64,000 nt of DNA, from NCBI RefSeq assembly GCF_022227845.1, contig NZ_JAJNQN010000003.1, forward strand, positions 181,268 through 245,267, given 5' to 3'. Shown here in pieces: positions 29,398 through 38,804 of this stretch. Position numbers and translations under genes: made by a program. Numbering within the stretch: the first letter of the stretch is position 1; each line of letters starts with the position of its first letter. This stretch comes from Ectothiorhodospira lacustris. GTDB taxonomy: Bacteria > Pseudomonadota > Gammaproteobacteria > Ectothiorhodospirales > Ectothiorhodospiraceae. The notes under the pieces are model-generated. The model saw only the letters and a program-made list of their open reading frames with translations. It ran no database searches and had not been told where the DNA came from.

Positions 29398-30251
29398 ACG
29401 AGGATGTACTACAGCGTTTTCTGCTGGACGAACTGGACATTCGAGGGGCGGTCGTACGCCTGGGGCCGGCATGGCGGCAGATCGTCGCCGACCGTCACTA
29501 TCCGGAGCCGGTGAGCCGGCTGCTGGGCGAAATGTGCGTCACCTCCCTCTTCATTACCGAAGCCCTGAAACAGTCCGGTCGCGTGACATTCCAGCTGCGG
29601 GGTACCGGTCCCGTTTCGTTGCTGGTGGTGGACTGTGACGAGCGCCTTAACCTGCGCGCCCTGGCCCAGTCCGTGGAGGATATCGAGCAGGGTACGGCCA
29701 GGGCACTGTTGGGGGACGGACAGCTGGTGCTGTCCCTGGATCTATCCAGCATGCGCCAGCCCTGGCAGAGCGTGGTCCCCCTGGAGGGGGAGGGTATCGG
29801 CGACATCTTCGAACACTACCTGGGCCTGTCCGAACAGCTGCCCTCAAGACTGTTCCTGACCGCCACGCCCGAAGGGGCCGCGGGCCTGTTCCTGCAGAAA
29901 CTGCCCTCGGCGGACACCCGTGATCCCGATGGCTGGAACCGTGTCGAGCAACTGGCTACCACGGTCACCGATGACGAACTCATCAGTCTATCCCCGGATG
30001 CGCTACTCTCCCGCCTCTTCCCCGAAGAGACCGTCCGGGTGTTCGAAGCCCGCAGCGTGATTCACGATACCCCGGAGGATTGGGACAAGGTGCGTGCCAT
30101 GCTGCGTTCCCTGGGGCGCGAGGAAGTCGAGGCGGTGCTGCGGGAACAGGGTGCCGTCATCGTCCGGGATGATCTGGCCAACCGGGAATATCGGTTGGAT
30201 CGGGATGCGATCGCCACCATCTTCGATGAGACGCCGCCAACGCTGCATTAG
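29394..30251 (+). CDS. hslO: Hsp33 chaperone homologue lacking the redox-switch cysteines
   Basis: The 285-residue protein aligns with Hsp33 throughout: SRLLGEMCVTSLFITEALK, QLRGTGPVSLLVVDCD, and a C-terminal segment with LFPEETVRVFEARSVIHDT. In canonical Hsp33 four cysteines (CXC and CXXC) bind zinc and act as the oxidation switch. Here those positions read IHDTPEDWDKV and VRDDLANREY, so all four are gone. The only cysteines are C48 and C81 in the core. The fold and length are otherwise intact, which argues against decay. The protein cannot be redox-activated by the known mechanism. Confidence 0.88.
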   Translation: MNEDVLQRFLLDELDIRGAVVRLGPAWRQIVADRHYPEPVSRLLGEMCVTSLFITEALKQSGRVTFQLRGTGPVSLLVVDCDERLNLRALAQSVEDIEQGTARALLGDGQLVLSLDLSSMRQPWQSVVPLEGEGIGDIFEHYLGLSEQLPSRLFLTATPEGAAGLFLQKLPSADTRDPDGWNRVEQLATTVTDDELISLSPDALLSRLFPEETVRVFEARSVIHDTPEDWDKVRAMLRSLGREEVEAVLREQGAVIVRDDLANREYRLDRDAIATIFDETPPTLH

Positions 30252-30307
30252 GCGCACGGCAACGTCCTTCGCCCATACTTATCCCTTTGAGTGGACCGAT
30301 TCATTCC

Positions 30308-32635
30308 ATGACTGACATCTCCCATCGTATCGCCCAGGAGCTGGGCGTCCGTCCCGATCAGGTCAAGGCTACCGTGGAACTGCTGGACAGCGGCGCCACG
30401 GTGCCGTTCGTGGCCCGTTACCGCAAGGAGGCCACCGGCGGTCTGGATGATGCCCAGCTGCGCAGCCTGGAGGAACGCCTGGGCTATCTACGGGAGCTGG
30501 ATGCCCGTCGGGAGGTGGTGCTCAAGGCGATCGAGGAACAGGGCAAGCTCACCGACTCCCTGGGCGCGGCCATCCGCGAGGCGGATACCAAGACCCGCCT
30601 GGAAGATCTGTACCGCCCCTACATGAAAAAGCGCCGCACCAAGGCCCAGATCGCCCGGGAGAACGGCCTGGAACCGTTGCTGGATGCCCTGTTGGCGGAT
30701 CCTGCCCTGGTGCCCGAGGCGGTGGCCGCCGGTTACGCCACCGAGGACATCACCGTGGAGGCCGCCCTGGAAGGGGCCGGGCACATCTTCATGGAGCGCA
30801 TTGCCGAGGACGCGGACCTGATCGATGAATTGCGCAATTTCGGCTGGGAACGGGGCTTTCTGGTCAGCCGGGTGGTGCCGGGCAAGGAGCAGGCGGGTGC
30901 CCGCTTTCGTGACTATTTCGATCACGTGGAGCCTCTGAGCAAGGCGCCTTCCCATCGTGCCCTGGCCATGTTCCGGGGGCAGGCGGAGGAGTGCCTGCGA
31001 CTGGAGGTGGCCTGGACCGAGGCTCAGGCCCGGGGTGAGGAGGAGACCGCCACCTCGCCCGGCGAGGCGGCCATTGCCCGACGTTTCCGGCTGTCTGACA
31101 AGGGTCGGCCGGCGGATGCCTGGCTGGCTCGACACGCCCGCCTGGCTTGGCGGGCCAAGCTGTCCATTCATCTGGATGTGGCCCTCAAGCGCCGGTTGCG
31201 GGATCTGGCGGACGAGGAGGCCATCCGGGTCTTCGGCGCCAACCTGCAGGACGTACTGCTGGCCGCCCCGGCCGGTTCTCGCACCACCATGGGTCTGGAC
31301 CCGGGGGTGCGCACCGGCGTGAAGGTGGCAGTGATCAACGGCCAAGGTGCGGTAGTGGAGACGGCCACGGTCTATCCCTTCCCGCCCCGCAACCAGGTGC
31401 AGGAGACCCTGGAGACCTTGTCCGCCCTGGCCCGTAAGCACCAAGTGGACCTGGTGGCCATCGGCAACGGCACCTATTCCCGGGAGACGGATGCCCTGGT
31501 GGGGGAACTGATGCGCCTGAACCCCAAACTGGGGCTGACCAAGGTGGTGATTTCCGAGGCGGGGGCCTCGGTGTATTCCGCCTCGGCCTTGGCCTCGGCG
31601 GAGCTGCCGGACCTGGACGTGTCCCTGCGCGGGGCGGTGTCCATTGCCCGGCGACTGCAGGACCCCTTGGCGGAGTTGGTGAAGATCGAACCTAATGCCA
31701 TCGGCGTGGGCCAGTATCAGCATGACGTCAACCAGGGGCAGCTGGCCCGCAAGCTGGAGGCAGTGGTGGAGGACTGCGTGAACGGGGTGGGGGTGGATGT
31801 GAATACCGCTTCGGTGCCGCTGCTGGCCCGGGTGTCGGGCCTGGGGCCCACGCTGGCGGAGAATATTGTGGCCTTTCGCAGTGCGCAGGGACCCTTTGCC
31901 AGCCGCAGCGCCCTGAAGGCTGTGCCCCGTCTGGGGGCCAAGGCCTTCGAGCAGGCGGCAGGCTTTTTGCGCATCCCTCGGGGCAAGGATCCGCTGGATG
32001 CCTCGGCGGTGCATCCGGAGGCCTATCCGGTGGTGCGGCGGATCGTGGCAGAGACGGGCCGGGACGTGCGCGAGCTGATCGGTGACGAGGCCTTCCTCAA
32101 ACGGCTGGACCCATCCCGGTTCACGGACGGGACCTTCGGCGAACCCACGGTGCGGGACATCCTGACCGAGCTGGCCAAACCGGGCCGGGACCCGCGGCCG
32201 GAGTTTCGTACCGCGGCCTTCAAGGCGGGGGTGGAGCGCCTGCAGGACCTGCAGCCGGGGATGGTGCTGGAGGGCACGGTGACCAACGTGGCCAACTTCG
32301 GTGCCTTCGTGGACGTGGGGGTTCACCAGGATGGACTGGTGCACATCTCGGTCCTGTCGGACCGTTTCATCAAGGATCCCAGGGATGTGGTGCGGGCCGG
32401 TGACGTGGTGAAGGTGAAGGTGATGGAGGTGGATCTGGAGCGCAAGCGGATTGCCCTGAGCATGCGTCTGGACGATGAGCCGGGAAGGGAGGCGCCCGGC
32501 CGTCCGTCCGCGCGGGAGGCCCGGGGTGGTCAGGGGCGCAAGGGTGGCGCGGTGCGCAAGGAGACGGCCCGTACCGAGCCGCAGCCGGAAGGGGCGCTGG
32601 CGGCGGCGCTCAAGGCGGCGGCGGGCCGCAAGTAG
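30308..32635 (+). CDS. tex: Tex-family RNA-binding transcription accessory protein
   Basis: The 775-residue protein (E. coli YhgF has 773) begins ISHRIAQELGVRPDQV and has an HTH and central YqgF-like domain (TTMGLDPGVRTGVKVAVIN), a helix-hairpin-helix pair (LARVSGLGPTLAENIVAFR), and a C-terminal S1 domain (VLEGTVTNVANFGAFVDVGV). A basic tail follows the S1 domain. Tex is implicated in transcription quality control. The ATG at 30308 gives the family start. Confidence 0.93.
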   Translation: MTDISHRIAQELGVRPDQVKATVELLDSGATVPFVARYRKEATGGLDDAQLRSLEERLGYLRELDARREVVLKAIEEQGKLTDSLGAAIREADTKTRLEDLYRPYMKKRRTKAQIARENGLEPLLDALLADPALVPEAVAAGYATEDITVEAALEGAGHIFMERIAEDADLIDELRNFGWERGFLVSRVVPGKEQAGARFRDYFDHVEPLSKAPSHRALAMFRGQAEECLRLEVAWTEAQARGEEETATSPGEAAIARRFRLSDKGRPADAWLARHARLAWRAKLSIHLDVALKRRLRDLADEEAIRVFGANLQDVLLAAPAGSRTTMGLDPGVRTGVKVAVINGQGAVVETATVYPFPPRNQVQETLETLSALARKHQVDLVAIGNGTYSRETDALVGELMRLNPKLGLTKVVISEAGASVYSASALASAELPDLDVSLRGAVSIARRLQDPLAELVKIEPNAIGVGQYQHDVNQGQLARKLEAVVEDCVNGVGVDVNTASVPLLARVSGLGPTLAENIVAFRSAQGPFASRSALKAVPRLGAKAFEQAAGFLRIPRGKDPLDASAVHPEAYPVVRRIVAETGRDVRELIGDEAFLKRLDPSRFTDGTFGEPTVRDILTELAKPGRDPRPEFRTAAFKAGVERLQDLQPGMVLEGTVTNVANFGAFVDVGVHQDGLVHISVLSDRFIKDPRDVVRAGDVVKVKVMEVDLERKRIALSMRLDDEPGREAPGRPSAREARGGQGRKGGAVRKETARTEPQPEGALAAALKAAAGRK

Positions 32636-32645
32636 GGTGGCGGGG

Positions 32646-32671
32646 TCCTGCTCCCCTTATGGGGAGCAGGA
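32646..32671. terminator. Hairpin between convergent tex and metK
   Basis: Perfect 11-bp stem TCCTGCTCCCC / GGGGAGCAGGA with TTAT loop, 10 bases after tex and 10 before the metK stop. There is no U-tract on either strand. Confidence 0.5.
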
Positions 32672-32681
32672 TGACACGGCA

Positions 32682-33839
32682 TCAGCCTGCCGCCGCCCGG
32701 AGCGCCTCGGCCCGATCGGTCCTCTCCCAGGTCACGTCCAGGTCCTCCCGGCCGAAGTGGCCGTAGGCTGCGGTGGGCCGGTAGACCGGCTGTTCCAGCG
32801 CCAGCATGGTGAGGATGCCGTAGGGCCGCAGGTCGAAGTGTTCCCGTACCAGTTCCGTCAGCCGCTGCTCATCAATCCTGCCGGTACCGAAGGTCTCCAC
32901 GGCGATGGAGGTGGGTTCGGCCACACCGATGGCATAGGAAACCTGGACCTCGCAGCGTTCCGCCAGCCCGGCAGCAACGATGTTCTTGGCCACGTAGCGG
33001 CAGGCATAGGCAGCGGAGCGGTCCACCTTGGACGGGTCCTTGCCGGAGAAGGCACCACCGCCGTGGCGGGCCATGCCGCCGTAGGTGTCGACGATGATCT
33101 TGCGGCCGGTGAGACCGCAGTCCCCCAGCGGGCCGCCGGTGACGAAGCGGCCGGTGGGGTTGATGTGAAAGCGGGTGGCCTTGTGCAGCCACCGGGACCC
33201 CAGCACCGGCTTGATGATCTCTTCCATCACCGCTTCCTGCAGGTCCTGCTGGGAGATCTCCGGGGCGTGCTGGGTGGAGAGCACCACGGCTTCCGCAGAG
33301 ACCGCTTTGCCGCCTTCATAGCGGAAGGTGACCTGGCTCTTGGCATCAGGACGCAGCCAGGGCAGGGTCCCGTTCTTGCGCACTTCGGCCTGGCGGCGGA
33401 CCAGCTGGTGGGCGAAGTGGATAGGGGCGGGCATGAGGACATCGGTCTCGCTGCAGGCGTAGCCGAACATCAGGCCCTGGTCACCGGCCCCCTGGTCCTC
33501 GGGGCGGCTGCGGTCCACGCCCTGGTTGATGTCCATGGACTGGGCGCCGAGGGTGTTGAGGACGGCGCAGGTGTGGCCGTCAAAGCCCTTGTCGGAGTGG
33601 TCATAGCCGATGTCCAGCACCACCCGGCGTACCAGTTTTTCCAGGTCGATGGTGGCGGTGGACTTGACCTCGCCCCCCACCAGCACCATGCCGGTCTGGG
33701 CGAAGGTCTCGGCGGCGACGCGGGCCTTGGGGTCCTGGGCCAGGTAGGCATCCAGGATGGCGTCGGAGACCTGATCGCAGAGTTTGTCCGGATGGCCTTC
33801 GGAGACGGATTCAGAGGTGAACAGGTAGGTTTTGTTCAT
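32682..33839 (-). CDS. metK: S-adenosylmethionine synthetase
   Basis: The 385-residue enzyme makes SAM from methionine and ATP. Family signatures include [20 protein letters not shown] at the start, [12 protein letters not shown] near residue 117 and [16 protein letters not shown] near 260. It lies 45 bases downstream of the two betaine-synthesis methyltransferases on the same strand. Each betaine made from glycine uses three SAM, so the placement suggests dedicated methyl supply under the same control. Confidence 0.95.
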   Translation of the reverse strand: MNKTYLFTSESVSEGHPDKLCDQVSDAILDAYLAQDPKARVAAETFAQTGMVLVGGEVKSTATIDLEKLVRRVVLDIGYDHSDKGFDGHTCAVLNTLGAQSMDINQGVDRSRPEDQGAGDQGLMFGYACSETDVLMPAPIHFAHQLVRRQAEVRKNGTLPWLRPDAKSQVTFRYEGGKAVSAEAVVLSTQHAPEISQQDLQEAVMEEIIKPVLGSRWLHKATRFHINPTGRFVTGGPLGDCGLTGRKIIVDTYGGMARHGGGAFSGKDPSKVDRSAAYACRYVAKNIVAAGLAERCEVQVSYAIGVAEPTSIAVETFGTGRIDEQRLTELVREHFDLRPYGILTMLALEQPVYRPTAAYGHFGREDLDVTWERTDRAEALRAAAG

Positions 33840-33884
33840 AGGGATGTCTGTGGATTGTCCTTGGAACGGATTGAGTGGAGGGGT

Positions 33885-34718
33885 TCAGGCCTTGCGGAAG
33901 CGGAAGATGCCCCAGCACAGGTGCCCGGCGTGGCCGCCGTCGATCCAGTGCTGCAGACCCTTCTTCATGCGCGCCAGATAGTCCGGCGAGATGCTGCCGG
34001 CCAGATCCGCTTCCCGGGCCTCGGTCTCCCGCAGGACCCGGCTGTAATGGCGTGGCAACTGGTGGCTGTGATTCTCAAAGCCGATCTCCTTAAGCCCGTG
34101 CCGCCCGGCGGTCTCCCGGTAGAAACCTGGGCAGCCCAGGGTCTCCAGATGGATGCGGTCCAGGATGGGTTGCAGGACCCCGCCCGGGCAGTCGTCGGTG
34201 GCCATGGGGTCGGTGAAGATGAAGACCCCGCCGGGCTTGAGGACCCGGGCGGCCTGCTCCAGCACCCGAGCCCGACGGCCGCTGTGCAGGATGGCATCCT
34301 GGGACCAGACTACGTCGAATTGAGCATCAGGGCAGGGGATGTCCTCGAAGCTGCCGTCCACCACCTCGATGCGATCGTCCAACTTCTGGGCCCGGTTGGT
34401 CTGGCGGTTGCGGGCGTTTTCCACCTCGCTCAGATTCAGGGCGGTGACATGGCAGCCGAAGTTGCCGGCCAGGTAGCGGGCAGCACCGCCGTAGCCGGCG
34501 CCCAGATCCAGGATCCGGTGCTCGGGGGTGATATCTCCCAGCATGTCGCCCATGTGGGCCACCGTGCGGCGGCTGGCGTCGCCGATGGGTTCGTCATCGG
34601 TTTCGTAGAGGCCGATGTGAATGTCCTCGCCACCCCAGACCCGGTGGTAGAAGGTATCGGCGTCATCGCTGTTGTAGTAGTCGCGGGCGGTGGCGACGGC
34701 ACCTTCGTAGTGGCTCAT
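33885..34718 (-). CDS. sdmt: Sarcosine/dimethylglycine N-methyltransferase
   Basis: The 277-residue class I SAM-dependent methyltransferase has motif I ILDLGAGYGGAARYL (residues 69-83). It closely resembles the Halorhodospira halochloris SDMT, for example WGGEDIHIGLY near residue 28, FTDPMATDDCPGGVLQPILD and HQLPRHYSRVLRE. It carries sarcosine through dimethylglycine to glycine betaine. The start overlaps the upstream GSMT stop by ATGA, indicating coupled translation. Confidence 0.9.
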   Translation of the reverse strand: MSHYEGAVATARDYYNSDDADTFYHRVWGGEDIHIGLYETDDEPIGDASRRTVAHMGDMLGDITPEHRILDLGAGYGGAARYLAGNFGCHVTALNLSEVENARNRQTNRAQKLDDRIEVVDGSFEDIPCPDAQFDVVWSQDAILHSGRRARVLEQAARVLKPGGVFIFTDPMATDDCPGGVLQPILDRIHLETLGCPGFYRETAGRHGLKEIGFENHSHQLPRHYSRVLRETEAREADLAGSISPDYLARMKKGLQHWIDGGHAGHLCWGIFRFRKA

Positions 34719-35527
34719 GCCTTGTCCCCTGTGTAGCGCTTGTCGGCGACGTGGATGAAGAAATCCGGCTCCTTCTCCTGGTAGGTCTCCTTGAAGTCGC
34801 CGTAGGTCTCGATGCCCTGGAAGCCCACCTCCCGCATCAGGCGGCGCACATAGGCCTTGCGCAGGGGATACATGTTCAGGTGGTAGACCGACTGGTCGGG
34901 AAAGGCATAGCGAAAACGGGTCAGCCCCGGGTCCACGTGCTCGGGGTGGACCGAGACGTTGTCACCGCAGTAGTAGAAGGTGTGGGCGCTGGAGTAGCCG
35001 TGATCCAGAATGGCGTCGTAGTTACGCTGGTCCAGGATCAGCAGACCGTCGTGGTTGAGGGCGGAGTAAAACTCGGCGAGGGCCTTGCGGCGGTCGTGTT
35101 CATTGAACAGGTGGGTGAAGGAGTTACCCAGACAGACCACGGCGTCATAGCGGCCGTAGATGTCCCGGTTCAGTTCCCGCCAGTCCGCCTGGGTGGTGCG
35201 TAGGATGTGGCCCCGCTTGCGGCCGTTGTCGAAGGCCTTGGCCAGCATCTGGGCACTGCCGTCGGCACTGACCACGTCAAATCCCGCCTCCCGCAGCAGG
35301 ATGGAGTGAAAACCGGTGCCGGTGGCCACGTCCAGGACCCGTTTTGCGCCCCGTTCCTTGAGTACCTGGATGAAGAAATCCCCTTCGCTGGCGGCCCGAC
35401 TGTCCCAGTCGATGAGTTCGTCCCATTTGTCCACGAAGGGTTCGACGTATTCACGGACGTAGTTGTCCGTCTCCCGGCGTTCCACCGGCTTGGTTCCGAA
35501 ATCCTGCTTGGTCATGGTGATTGACAT
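34715..35527 (-). CDS. gsmt: Glycine/sarcosine N-methyltransferase
   Basis: The 270-residue class I methyltransferase has motif I RVLDVATGTGFHS (residues 63-75), then VVSADGSAQMLAKAF and the ILDQRNYDAIL pattern of bacterial GSMT. It methylates glycine to sarcosine and dimethylglycine, the first steps of the betaine route found in extreme halophiles. The ATG at 35527 has GGGAGA at good spacing; the frame stays open further upstream but without coding character. It heads the operon gsmt-sdmt-metK. The 900-base gap upstream carries repeats but no recognised osmotic control site. Confidence 0.9.
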   Translation of the reverse strand: MSITMTKQDFGTKPVERRETDNYVREYVEPFVDKWDELIDWDSRAASEGDFFIQVLKERGAKRVLDVATGTGFHSILLREAGFDVVSADGSAQMLAKAFDNGRKRGHILRTTQADWRELNRDIYGRYDAVVCLGNSFTHLFNEHDRRKALAEFYSALNHDGLLILDQRNYDAILDHGYSSAHTFYYCGDNVSVHPEHVDPGLTRFRYAFPDQSVYHLNMYPLRKAYVRRLMREVGFQGIETYGDFKETYQEKEPDFFIHVADKRYTGDKA

Positions 35528-35872
35528 CGAGGTCTCCCGCCATCTGATTGGATGGACGTTGAAACGCGGGGCGCTGTGCACCCTCACGATGTGGATGACA
35601 GACGCGGCCGAATGCCCGAAGTGGGTGCGCGCTGTCCGGCCCGTGTTGAGCCGCTGGTGGTGTCCGCGAAGCCTGTCGGCTGATTCGGGACCATGAGGTG
35701 GTCGTCGTAACGACCCTTGATGCCGTCCTGGGGAGAAGCCCCCGGGATGCAAGGGACGCGGTAGCGTCCGGTGGGCAGGTAGGGCGCTTATTGGAATGCC
35801 CTGAACAAGCTAATCCCGCAGTCCTTGCGTTTTATTGCCGTGGCCTTTGCATTATTGCAGTAGGCCTCTTCC

Positions 35873-35943
35873 GTCATTCCCGCGAAAGCGGGAATCCAGC
35901 GATAGACTCAAACCCCTGGACTCCCGCCTTCGCGGGAGTGACG
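35873..35943. repeat. REP-like inverted repeat cluster 4 (opposed pair)
   Basis: GTCATTCCCGCG...GGAATCCAG (35873-35899) faces CTGGACTCCCGC...GGGAGTGACG (35916-35943). The two units could pair with each other or fold separately. They lie upstream of the betaine operon, between it and the nifF control region. Confidence 0.85.
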
Positions 35944-36121
35944 ACAAGGCAGGCTCGGCCCTCCGCGGGCCGCATGCAGCGACTACTCGTCGTTTCGGTG
36001 CATCTTTCTACCTTGAGCAAGTTGAATCAGAATTTCAAGGGGTTATCCCGCATTTTAATACGTACCCATGGGGATTGAGTGTTCAGGTTGAGCTTCGAGT
36101 TTGTCGTATATGCGCTTTTTT

Positions 36122-36137
36122 TGTCGCAAAGTCGACA
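36122..36137. promoter_or_regulatory. Candidate NifA upstream activator site for nifF
   Basis: TGT CGCAAAGTCG ACA is an exact TGT-N10-ACA, 89 bases upstream of the sigma-54 -24 element. The spacing nearly equals that at the ferredoxin pair. Confidence 0.7.
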
Positions 36138-36226
36138 ACGAAAGCTGGCATGAGCGATGGATCCGGGATGGCTTGATAACCCCTGTAAACAGCAGGTTAA
36201 ACGGTTTTTGGGCGAGCCATCCTAAC

Positions 36227-36242
36227 TGGCACCGGATTTGCT
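36227..36242 (+). promoter_or_regulatory. Sigma-54 promoter of nifF
   Basis: TGGCACCGGATTTGCT is an exact TGGCAC-N5-TTGCW match. It faces nifF, whose start is 210 bases downstream. The transcribed leader would be about 200 bases and includes repeat cluster 5. Confidence 0.85.
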
Positions 36243-36272
36243 TTGAACTGATGTAAGGGCGGTTTTTAATCA

Positions 36273-36995
<723 letters not shown>

Positions 36996-37000
36996 CGCAG

Positions 37001-37031
37001 ACGCCGGGGCGGGTGCTCCGGCGTTTTTTTT
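37001..37031 (+). terminator. Intrinsic terminator of nifF
   Basis: ACGCCGG...CCGGCGT stem with a 10-base loop followed by eight T, 6 bases after the nifF stop. Confidence 0.9.
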
Positions 37032-37042
37032 GATCATGCGTT

Positions 37043-37061
37043 GATAATGATTAGCAATACC
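37043..37061 (+). promoter_or_regulatory. Candidate Fur box upstream of the ExbB operon
   Basis: GATAATGATTAGCAATACC agrees with the 19-base Fur consensus at about 15 positions, including the whole first 9 bases. It lies 60 bases before the exbB start and implies iron repression of the TonB system. Confidence 0.65.
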
Positions 37062-37120
37062 ACTACCATGAGCGATCGCTGAAACCAACGCAGTTCTGAC
37101 ATGCATCAAGGAGTTGCTTT

Positions 37121-37984
37121 ATGAATTCACCGGACGCTGCTGAAGCCGATATTGCTGCACCTGGTCTGGCGGATCCGGGTGCCGTGGAATCCTCCGGTCT
37201 TGTAGATACGGGGCTGGGGGAAACGATGATCTCACAGGGCGGTGTCGCGGATGTGGCGGAGGCCGGGATCGTTCACGCCCTGCAGGGAATGATCGACCTT
37301 GGTGGTCCGGTGGTGGCTATCCTGCTGGCCATGTCCGTGGTGGCCCTGACCATCATCCTGGTCAAGATCGGCCAGTTCCTGTGGTGGCGTCTGGGTGACG
37401 AGCGCAGTCTGAATACGGCCCTGGCGCACTGGCGTGACGGTCGAGTGGAACCGGCCCTGGAAACCCTCTCCCGCAGCCGCAGTCCCGCCGCCCGCGTGAT
37501 GGAGGTGGCGATCCAGGGGCGGCGCGATAATGTCTGCCCCGAGCCGCTGGTACGCGAAGAGGCCACCCGGGTGGCGGTGAACTGGCTGGAGCGGTTGCGG
37601 GGGCAGTTCCGCATGCTGGAGGTGATCGGCACCCTGGCACCGCTGCTGGGCCTTTTGGGTACGGTGCTGGGCATGATCGCCGCCTTCCAGCAACTGGAGG
37701 CGGCCGGCAACCGGGTGGACCCGGCCATTCTTTCCGGCGGTATCTGGGTGGCCCTTTTGACCACGGCGGTGGGGTTGGCGGTGGCCATCCCGGTGGTGGC
37801 GGTGCTCAACGGCCTCGAGCGCTGGGTGGAGCGGTTCCGCCATCGCATGCAGGATGCCGTCACCCAGGTTTTTACCCTGCCGCCGCCGGCGGCTGAACGG
37901 CAGCACGAGCCGACGCCCATCACGTCGGCCCAGAAGGGCCACATCAAGGTCTGGAAAGAGCGGGCGGCGGGCGATGCACATTGA
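37121..37984 (+). CDS. exbB: ExbB/TolQ-family proton channel subunit
   Basis: The 287-residue inner-membrane protein has three membrane segments: about residues 62-86 (GGPVVAILLAMSVVALTIILVKI), near 168-192 (MLEVIGTLAPLLGLLGTVLGMIAAF) and near 204-228. The central one carries the MotA/TolQ/ExbB signature. About 55 extra residues precede TM1, rich in D, E, A and G, without a clear signal peptide; such N-terminal extensions occur in some ExbB proteins. AAGGAG precedes the ATG. It overlaps exbD by 11 bases. Confidence 0.85.
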   Translation: MNSPDAAEADIAAPGLADPGAVESSGLVDTGLGETMISQGGVADVAEAGIVHALQGMIDLGGPVVAILLAMSVVALTIILVKIGQFLWWRLGDERSLNTALAHWRDGRVEPALETLSRSRSPAARVMEVAIQGRRDNVCPEPLVREEATRVAVNWLERLRGQFRMLEVIGTLAPLLGLLGTVLGMIAAFQQLEAAGNRVDPAILSGGIWVALLTTAVGLAVAIPVVAVLNGLERWVERFRHRMQDAVTQVFTLPPPAAERQHEPTPITSAQKGHIKVWKERAAGDAH

Positions 37985-38369
37985 GGCACCGGCACCGCGC
38001 CGACGGGCACTCATCAGTCTCACGCCCCTGATCGATGTGGTGTTCATCCTGCTGATCTTTTTCATGCTGGCCAGCAGCTTTCTGGACTGGAGCGCGGTGA
38101 CCCTGAGTACCCCTTCCCCACAGTCCAGCGCCACCGACGACCAGCCGCCTCTGGCGGTGCGCATCCTTCCGGGCGGCGAACTGCGGGTAGCGGGTGAAGC
38201 GGTGACGGGGGAACACCTGGTCAGCGTCCTGCGTGAGCACCTGACGCAGGAGCCTTCGCGTATGGTGGTGGTCCAGCCGGCGGGGGAGGTTCCCCTGCAG
38301 ACCGTGGTCAATGTCCTGGACCGGGTGCGGGAGGCAGAGCCCGTGTCCCTGCGTCTGTCACGGGAGTAA
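37974..38369 (+). CDS. exbD: ExbD/TolR-family protein (first copy)
   Basis: The 131-residue protein has one membrane helix (residues about 14-37) containing LTPLIDVVFILLIFFMLASSF, with the essential aspartate in PLIDVVF. The remainder is periplasmic. With ExbB it forms the proton channel that energises TonB. The start lies inside the exbB end; the second exbD starts 6 bases after its stop. Confidence 0.87.
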   Translation: MHIEAPAPRRRALISLTPLIDVVFILLIFFMLASSFLDWSAVTLSTPSPQSSATDDQPPLAVRILPGGELRVAGEAVTGEHLVSVLREHLTQEPSRMVVVQPAGEVPLQTVVNVLDRVREAEPVSLRLSRE

Positions 38370-38375
38370 GGCCCC

Positions 38376-38804
38376 ATGCAGTTACCCGAGTATTCCGGCA
38401 AGCCCCCGGAAGAGAATCTGATTCCGCTGATCAACATCGTCTTTCTGCTGTTGATCTTCTTTATGGTGGCCGGTGCACTGACTGCCCAGGATGTCTTTGA
38501 AGTGGAAGCTCCTGATTCCCATCACGAGGCCGGCGTCGATGATGAAGGCTGGCTGGTGTTGCTGGGCCGGGATGGGCGGCTGGCCCTGGACGACGAGGAA
38601 CTGGATGCCGATACCCTGAAACTGCGTCTGCAGGCAGGGATGGAGGCGCGAGGCGAGTCCCCGGGCAAGAAGGGGGAGCCGCTGGTGCGTATCAAGGCAG
38701 ACCAGGCGGCTTCCACCGATGAACTCATGGACCTGATGGAGCTGCTGCGCGCCGCGGGTGTGGATGAGGTACGTCTGCTGACGGTCCTGGCGGGGGATCG
38801 CTGA
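38376..38804 (+). CDS. exbD2: ExbD/TolR-family protein (second copy, Asp replaced by Asn)
   Basis: The 142-residue protein has one membrane helix with LIPLINIVFLLLIFFMVAGAL. At the position of the proton-carrying aspartate (PLIDVVF in the first copy) this one has asparagine (PLINIVF). If the alignment holds, it cannot carry protons itself and may act as a structural partner of the first copy. The periplasmic part is acidic. The stop overlaps the tonB start by one base. Confidence 0.8.
   Translation: MQLPEYSGKPPEENLIPLINIVFLLLIFFMVAGALTAQDVFEVEAPDSHHEAGVDDEGWLVLLGRDGRLALDDEELDADTLKLRLQAGMEARGESPGKKGEPLVRIKADQAASTDELMDLMELLRAAGVDEVRLLTVLAGDR

Noticed and set aside
35528..35752. Open frame extending gsmt upstream to 35752, and a possible riboswitch before the betaine operon
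   Set aside because: The extension has no conserved protein sequence and a ribosome site supports 35527. I see no SAM, SAH or glycine aptamer core.
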